Part shown: positions 59,454 to 64,000 of the stretch, in pieces
How positions within the stretch are numbered: the stretch's first letter is position 1
Layout of the letters: every line of letters begins with the position of its first letter
Assembly: GCF_000213175.1 (NCBI RefSeq)
Contig: NW_009799100.1
Location: 2,349,734-2,413,733 of the forward strand
DNA length: 64,000 nt
From: Neurospora tetrasperma FGSC 2508
Lineage: Eukaryota; Ascomycota; Sordariomycetes; Sordariales; Sordariaceae
Direction: 5' to 3'
The notes under the pieces: generated by a model
The model's input: the letters and a program-made list of their open reading frames with translations, nothing else
Told to the model about the DNA's origin: nothing
The model's database searches: none
Program-made: the position numbers and the translations under genes

Positions 59454-60273
59454 GGCCGCGGGTTTCCGTGTTCCATCTCGCTCATCAAATCATGGTCGAA
59501 AACGCCCTGTTCGAGTCGCGTGGGCGGTGGGCGTCGGGGAAGGCCCTGGTGATGAGGTAGAGAGATAAGGTGGTCGGAGGCCGAAGCTTGTCGTGAGCTC
59601 CGAACTCGAGCTTGTGCGGGATGAGCTCAAAAATGTTTCACTTCCAAAAATCGATCCGCGCCGCGCCGCGGGAAACAAGCACTGAAAGGATCAAGTGGAA
59701 GCACGACCCGAACGCCTGAGCCCGCTAGCTACTGAAGGAGTGGGCACTGTTGCACTGCAGCACCCCGCTAGCCGGGTGGGTCCAGCATCTTGGTACGCCC
59801 CGAGCGTCCCTCAATGCCCTGTTCTGTTGGACTTTGTTTCCTTGGCGAAGGCATCGCATCTTAATTTCAACGATGCCCGCAGAGCCTCCATCCGAGTCCC
59901 GGGGGCCAAAAGGATGGGCGTCTGAAGGCGCAACCTCCTGCCCGCCGTCCAGTTTGGGCATTCCGTTGGTATTTTGACATGATCTATCTCTCACATGTAC
60001 AGCGTAACTGGACCCCAGGGCAAACACCCCCAACGACCTGAGCAGAGTATTCCAATGTTCCGTCCCAACGTGAAAAAAAGGCTCGGGTCTATGTCTATAT
60101 CGCTTATACTCATACAAATGCTCTGTGCTTCTCTATCCATCAATCCGACCAGTCCATAAACGCCTCTTTGATATGTTCCCTTGCCGCCGTCTCCATCGCA
60201 GATACAATACAACCAACACGTCTAGAAAGTGGTATACAATAACGCTCATCTTGCGCTAAACAGAGATGCAGCA
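59454..60273. other. intergenic region between the PPR-like gene and the carrier gene
   Basis: 0.8 kb with the promoter of the PPR-like gene and the 3' flank of the carrier gene. Frames at 59695-60117 on both strands lack domains. No RNA gene was recognised. Confidence 0.4.
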
Positions 60274-61716
60274 TTAGGCCACCTCTGTACGTTCCTGTTC
60301 CCCGGGCATACGAGTCTCTAACTGACGCAGAATCGCCTGGTACAGGAACAGCATGCAGCCGCTTTGGATGCTGGTCCAGACTGCACGGGGCCCGACGCCT
60401 CTAAACCATCCGGCAATGCCCTCTGTCTGGTAAATTATCCTCAACCCCGTGAATACCGAAGACGTGTCCAGGGTAACGGCTCCCGGTCGTGGCGTGTGAG
60501 TTGACGGTGACGATGTCGATATTAGTCTTTTCTGAAGCTTTTGTGTTGAGCTTTCCGTGGTGCCGGTCGGCTTGATGGTTCCGTCCTTCGTGGACGCTTG
60601 CGTTGTCGCTGAGCTGGTACCGATCGCCGATGCTGTGGGGTCCGGAACGACCTGGGTCTGAAGTCTGGTCTTGACAACATCGAGTGGGCAAGTAATAGAA
60701 CCAGCAAGACCTCCCGCCGCAGCACCCGTCAACAGTTCCAGCTGCCATCCAATGTCGCGGCTTCCCACCCACTTGTGCGCCCAGCTTTGAGCCTGCTCGT
60801 AGAACATGAACTGCAGGGCAGAAAAGGGCATGTCCCGATAAAGAGTCGCTTTGTATCCGTGGAAGAGGGCCGAAAATCCCTCTCTGCGAACAATGGTCCT
60901 GGCGGCATCGGTCATGCCCTTGTAGTTGTATCCAGATGCGAAGTAAGGATTGTTGTAGCGGCCTTGAAGTTGAAGCCGGGTCTTGAGAACTTCCGAGGGC
61001 ACGTAGACAACAGACGCGGCAAAGTCACCGAGGAAACCTAACCGTAGCTCATGTCAGTAGGCGTAGCCTCTGTTTGTCAGATTTCCCCCTTCGACTTACC
61101 GCTGAGCAGGTAGGCGACATGGGGCTGAACACCATAGTCCAGCATGTGCCGCTTGCTATATTCGTAGGTGCCGAAGAACAAGACAGTTCCAGGAAATGAC
61201 CCCAAGAGGGCGGGGAGCCAGCCGCCGTAGAGGCCCCGTCGAATGCCTTCTTGTCGGAAGATTGTGTAGTATGATGAGCCCAGCGAGGTGTATCTCGGCG
61301 GAATGTGCGGGTCGCCTTGTTGTCGAGTTTTTACCGTGTCGAGCGAGTGCATGAGCATGTCGCCACTTGTCCCTCCTAAGCCGCCTGCAAGCATGCACTA
61401 CCGTATGGTGGTCAGCGACAATTTAAGGTTTGGCGATAGTTGGCGCGCAGAGTTTCACCACCCAGGACAAGACATGACATACTTGCAGCAAAGGCGGGCG
61501 CCTTTCGAAATCCCCATCGTCAGGAGTCATATTACGCGGCGAGTCCTTTTCGGTGATAGTCCCAAAGCCCTGTTGATGTGTAAGTCCATGGTCGGCGACG
61601 GCCGTGGGCGACAGCGAAGACGGTGACGACGACGGCGCAATAGTGGAAGTGGAAGTGGAAGTGGAAGCGGTAGGATGCAGAGGGTGCGTACTGGCTGCCT
61701 CGAAGCCAAGCACCAT
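60274..61716 (-). CDS. mme1: mitochondrial carrier (SLC25), Mme1/YMR166C-like
   Basis: Three exons, 61716-61483, 61397-61100 and 61037-60274, encode 431 residues. Mitochondrial carriers move small solutes across the inner membrane; yeast YMR166C (Mme1) is reported as a magnesium exporter. Three carrier repeats are present. The signature is HSLDTVKTRQQ in the first (Ser instead of the usual Pro, as in YMR166C), VPSEVLKTRLQ in the second and CPLDVVKTRLQT in the third. Strong matches to YMR166C include GGWLPALLGSFPGTVLFFGTYEY, YVPSEVLKTRLQLQGRYNNPYF and FSALQFMFYEQ. Two fungal additions are seen: a Ser/Thr-rich N-terminal extension of about 75 residues (a GTGGAA-type hexamer repeat in the DNA, 61640-61670) and a Ser/Thr-rich insertion of about 70 residues in the third repeat's loop. 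The start is the first in-frame ATG. Confidence 0.88.
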
Positions 61717-62295
61717 CGCCCTTTTGGGAGGAGAAGGGAGGGCGAGGGAGTTCCGCCGCCTTAGGTGCGGGCAGCGATGTTCAATGGCGAACCCCCAAGT
61801 CTATTGTAGAACCGCGGCGGGCAAGGGCGCGCAAGCTTCATGGGCTAAAGTGAGATATGGATGCGAGAAGATCCAAGTTTTGATAAATTTCGCGGCCGCC
61901 TTTGCGCCCTTGGGAATGCCAAGACTGGCTTATCCGGCCAAAGCACCGCACCTTTTTTTCGGGCGCACCGTCGGGTTGCAGGGTTCATGCAGCAATCGAT
62001 GTGGCTCGTGCGTGTTGTTAACCCGCACGTAACCATCGGGCCCCTCGAATATTCTGTACATCAGTCGACACCCCCTGAGACAATAGTAAACAAACAGAGG
62101 CCTGTGGTAAGTGCTGCTGTTTCCTCCTTTTTGTTTGACTGCCACCCTTGTCGTTTCCCACCCGGGCCGTGTTTGTTGACGATGAGCATCCTATCTCGTC
62201 TACAAATCCACAAGGACTGTATGTGCACCCAAGAAAGCAGCATGTGTGGATATGAACCATTCACGCAAACAAGGTGTGCATCGATTCGCAATGGC
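61717..62295. other. intergenic region between the carrier and Imp2 genes
   Basis: 580 bases with the promoter of the carrier gene and the 3' flank of the Imp2 gene, both on the minus strand. A frame at 61861-62421 overlaps the Imp2 coding end antisense and is not credible. Nothing else was recognised. Confidence 0.4.
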
Positions 62296-62934
62296 TCACT
62301 CCAGCAGATGGCGTGCCTTCTTGATCCCCGGTCGCAAGTTATGCTCCCACCACTTTACCCGCCCAAATCGATCCCACGGCGACAGAATATGCGTGACACG
62401 GCCGGTGACCAAGCACGCTGATATCGGGCCGTAGTAGTTACTGTCCTTGGTCTTGTCGCCGTCTCCCTCTACCCAGATGTGCCCTTCTGGTACCTGGACG
62501 TATTCATGCGGGTAAGGCGCCTTGGTACGGATCACGTCGCCTGCTATTCCGACCACTCTTTTTACGACCTTTCCCTTTGGGTTCAGTGGGTTTCTGGGTT
62601 ACAGTTAGTCGTCAGGTTCCCAACTAATGCCCCGAATGCGGCACGCCAGATGCTGTAGGATGAGACTTGGATCTCACCTAAAGGTCACAATCATGCCGCG
62701 CTTGAGGTTCCGGTCCGGGTACCACTTAGAGACCAGTACGATGTCCCGACGTGTTGACTCATTGTAGTGCGGGTTGAAGAAAGGATACATGGACGGCCCC
62801 TTGATTTGTGTGATCTCGGCAACCCAGCCGTTGAAGACCACCAATGGAGGGATCCATGTTGCGTAGCGAATGAGGTAGTGTGAGAACTGACCGAGGAATC
62901 CGTTCCGCATTCCTGCTCCCCATCGCGCCGCCAT
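62296..62934 (-). CDS. imp2: mitochondrial inner membrane protease subunit 2
   Basis: Two exons, 62934-62678 and 62593-62296, encode 184 residues. Imp2 is a signal-peptidase-like (S26 family) Ser/Lys protease that works with Imp1 to remove sorting signals from proteins facing the intermembrane space, such as cytochrome c1. One N-terminal membrane segment (IPPLVVFNGWVAEITQI) precedes the catalytic Ser48 in GPSMYPF. The general-base Lys97 is in KGKVVKRVVGIAGDVI, followed by the family block PEGHIWVEGDGDKTKDSNYYGPIS. The 84-nt intron falls right between the two catalytic parts, after VTF, and the spliced join reads VTFRNPLNPKGKVV. Length is normal for the family (yeast Imp2 177). Its neighbours on the same strand are also predicted mitochondrial genes. 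Confidence 0.95.
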
Positions 62935-63480
62935 CGCTATCCGACCAGACGAGTTATCGAGCTACCGAAAAGGTCAATGCGATGCAACTCTTTGCTGTGA
63001 ATCGCAATGCTGCTTGTGAAATAGAGGGAGTATGTTCGCCTCAACGTGCTCAGTGAGCAGGGCAGTAAGCAGTACAGAGCCTGTGCGTTAACATGGAGAA
63101 GACAATAATTGCAGCCACATGCCCGGGCAGGCGGCGATAAGAAAACGATGAGATCGCTTATCAGCCCCGGTAGCTGCATATCCTCGAACGCCTAGATCTA
63201 CCTAGTACACCAAGTGCATCCATAAAATGACTATCCATATCAAGTCTTGAGTTCATTAATCCTCGTCCCTCGCTCACGTTCATTAGGCATACGCTTGATG
63301 CAATCTTTTGGTTGATTCATCTACCGCCTGAAGGACTTTTGTATCCCCTAGACGCCAGCCCTGTGTCGCAAAAACTGTGTACATGCATCCCTAAACCTTT
63401 CCTCATAATAGTGTCGAGTATTCCCAATGAGCTTGCAAAGATAGCTCCGTTCAAGAATGGTTGCAAAATAAAGAGGCGCT
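62935..63480. other. intergenic region between Imp2 and eIF2-alpha genes
   Basis: 545 bases holding the promoter of the Imp2 gene and the 3' flank of the eIF2-alpha gene. No gene is supported; short frames at 62937-63179 and 63312-63518 lack protein-like composition. Confidence 0.4.
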
Positions 63481-64000
63481 TTAGACGGTCTCGGGGATAT
63501 TATCGTCGGACTCGCTGACACTCTCGTCGCCGCTGACCTCAGCGTTCTCACGCTCACGCTTCTCCATGAGAGCTTGGAGCTCAGCATCATCGGACTCGGT
63601 GACAGCCTTGGGCTCCATCTTCACCACAAGGTGGCCACCGGCAGCCTCGATGCTGGTCCGCATGTCTTGAATGGCCTCCTGAAGGCGGGCAATACCGGCA
63701 TTCTTGTCCAAGCAGGTGTTGGTAAGGCTGTGTAGAGTTGTTAGCTGCCATTCTCCCTTCAACAATGCGAGACGCTTTCTTGCAAAGACTTACACATAAA
63801 GGGGAGGGGACACCAGTCTGCACTTGACCTGGGTTTCCTCAGTGTTGCGAGCTTCCGCAGTGCGGAGAGCGGTCTTGATAGCATCAATACCCTCGTAGCC
63901 GAAGCAAGTGACCTCAACATCGGCACGGACCTTGGTAGGCTGGGGAGTCAAACGCTTGCTGATGTAGGTCTTGAGCTCTTCGGCAACCGCCTCGGTGGGG
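63481..64000 (-). CDS. SUI2: eIF2-alpha, 3' part (gene runs off the window)
   Basis: Two exon pieces are visible, 64000-63794 (continuing beyond the window) and 63727-63481, separated by a 66-nt intron. eIF2-alpha is the subunit of the initiator-tRNA carrier that stress kinases phosphorylate to slow translation. The visible part is the C-terminal alpha-beta domain: TYISKRLTPQPTKVRADVEV, CFGYEGIDAIKTALRTAE, VKCRLVSPPLYV-LTNTCLDK and IQDMRTSIEAAGGHLVVKMEP. An acidic tail follows with ALMEKRERENAEVSGDES and ends DNIPETV, as in fungal and animal eIF2-alpha. The S1 domain and the regulatory phospho-serine lie outside the window. Confidence 0.93.

Overview
The window is nuclear DNA of a filamentous ascomycete, almost certainly a member of the Sordariaceae close to Neurospora or Sordaria. 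The evidence is the set of genes (a NIT-4-type nitrate regulator, Ku70, a pyr-3-type CPSase-ATCase, Yvc1, Imp2), short 49-126 nt introns with GTRNGT donors and CTAAC/CTGAC-like branch sites, and large gene-poor spacers. My recollection is that nit-4 and pyr-3 lie on the same linkage group (IV) in N. crassa, which fits. Sixteen protein genes and one probable small one are supported. I saw no tRNA, rRNA, CRISPR array, transposon or viral relic.

Layout. 0-9 kb: La RNA-binding protein (+), NIT-4 (+), and an Fhit-like HIT hydrolase (-). 9-18 kb: an MFS transporter (-), ferrochelatase (-), and divergently from it Ku70 (+). 18-30 kb: a 1184-residue regulator with a Zn2Cys6 cluster in mid-protein (+), a 6.4 kb spacer, then a Pcl-type cyclin (+). 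32-38 kb: the CPSase-ATCase gene (-). 38-43 kb is a second gene-poor spacer. 43-53 kb: vacuolar TRP channel Yvc1 (+), a tiny two-exon membrane-protein gene (-), and an 871-residue fungal protein of unknown function (+). 53-64 kb, all on the minus strand: squalene monooxygenase, a large putative mitochondrial PPR/TPR-like protein, an Mme1-like mitochondrial carrier, Imp2, and the 3' part of eIF2-alpha, which runs off the end.

How the genes relate. This is ordinary fungal chromosome, not a metabolic cluster. The themes are nitrogen and pyrimidine metabolism (nit-4, pyr-3), mitochondria and heme (ferrochelatase, the PPR-like protein, Mme1, Imp2), genome maintenance (Ku70) and calcium handling (Yvc1). 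All introns were placed by eye from donor, acceptor, phase and protein continuity.

Most interesting observations: (1) the CPSase-ATCase appears to lack the dihydroorotase-like domain that sits between CPSase and ATCase in yeast Ura2 and animal CAD; (2) the mid-protein Zn2Cys6 regulator has a second possible zinc module (C-x41-C-x20-H-x3-H) near its N terminus; (3) a small spliced membrane-protein gene at 47.8-48.2 kb is easily missed; (4) the Fhit-like protein carries acidic and His-rich insertions; (5) several introns could be retained without breaking the frame.
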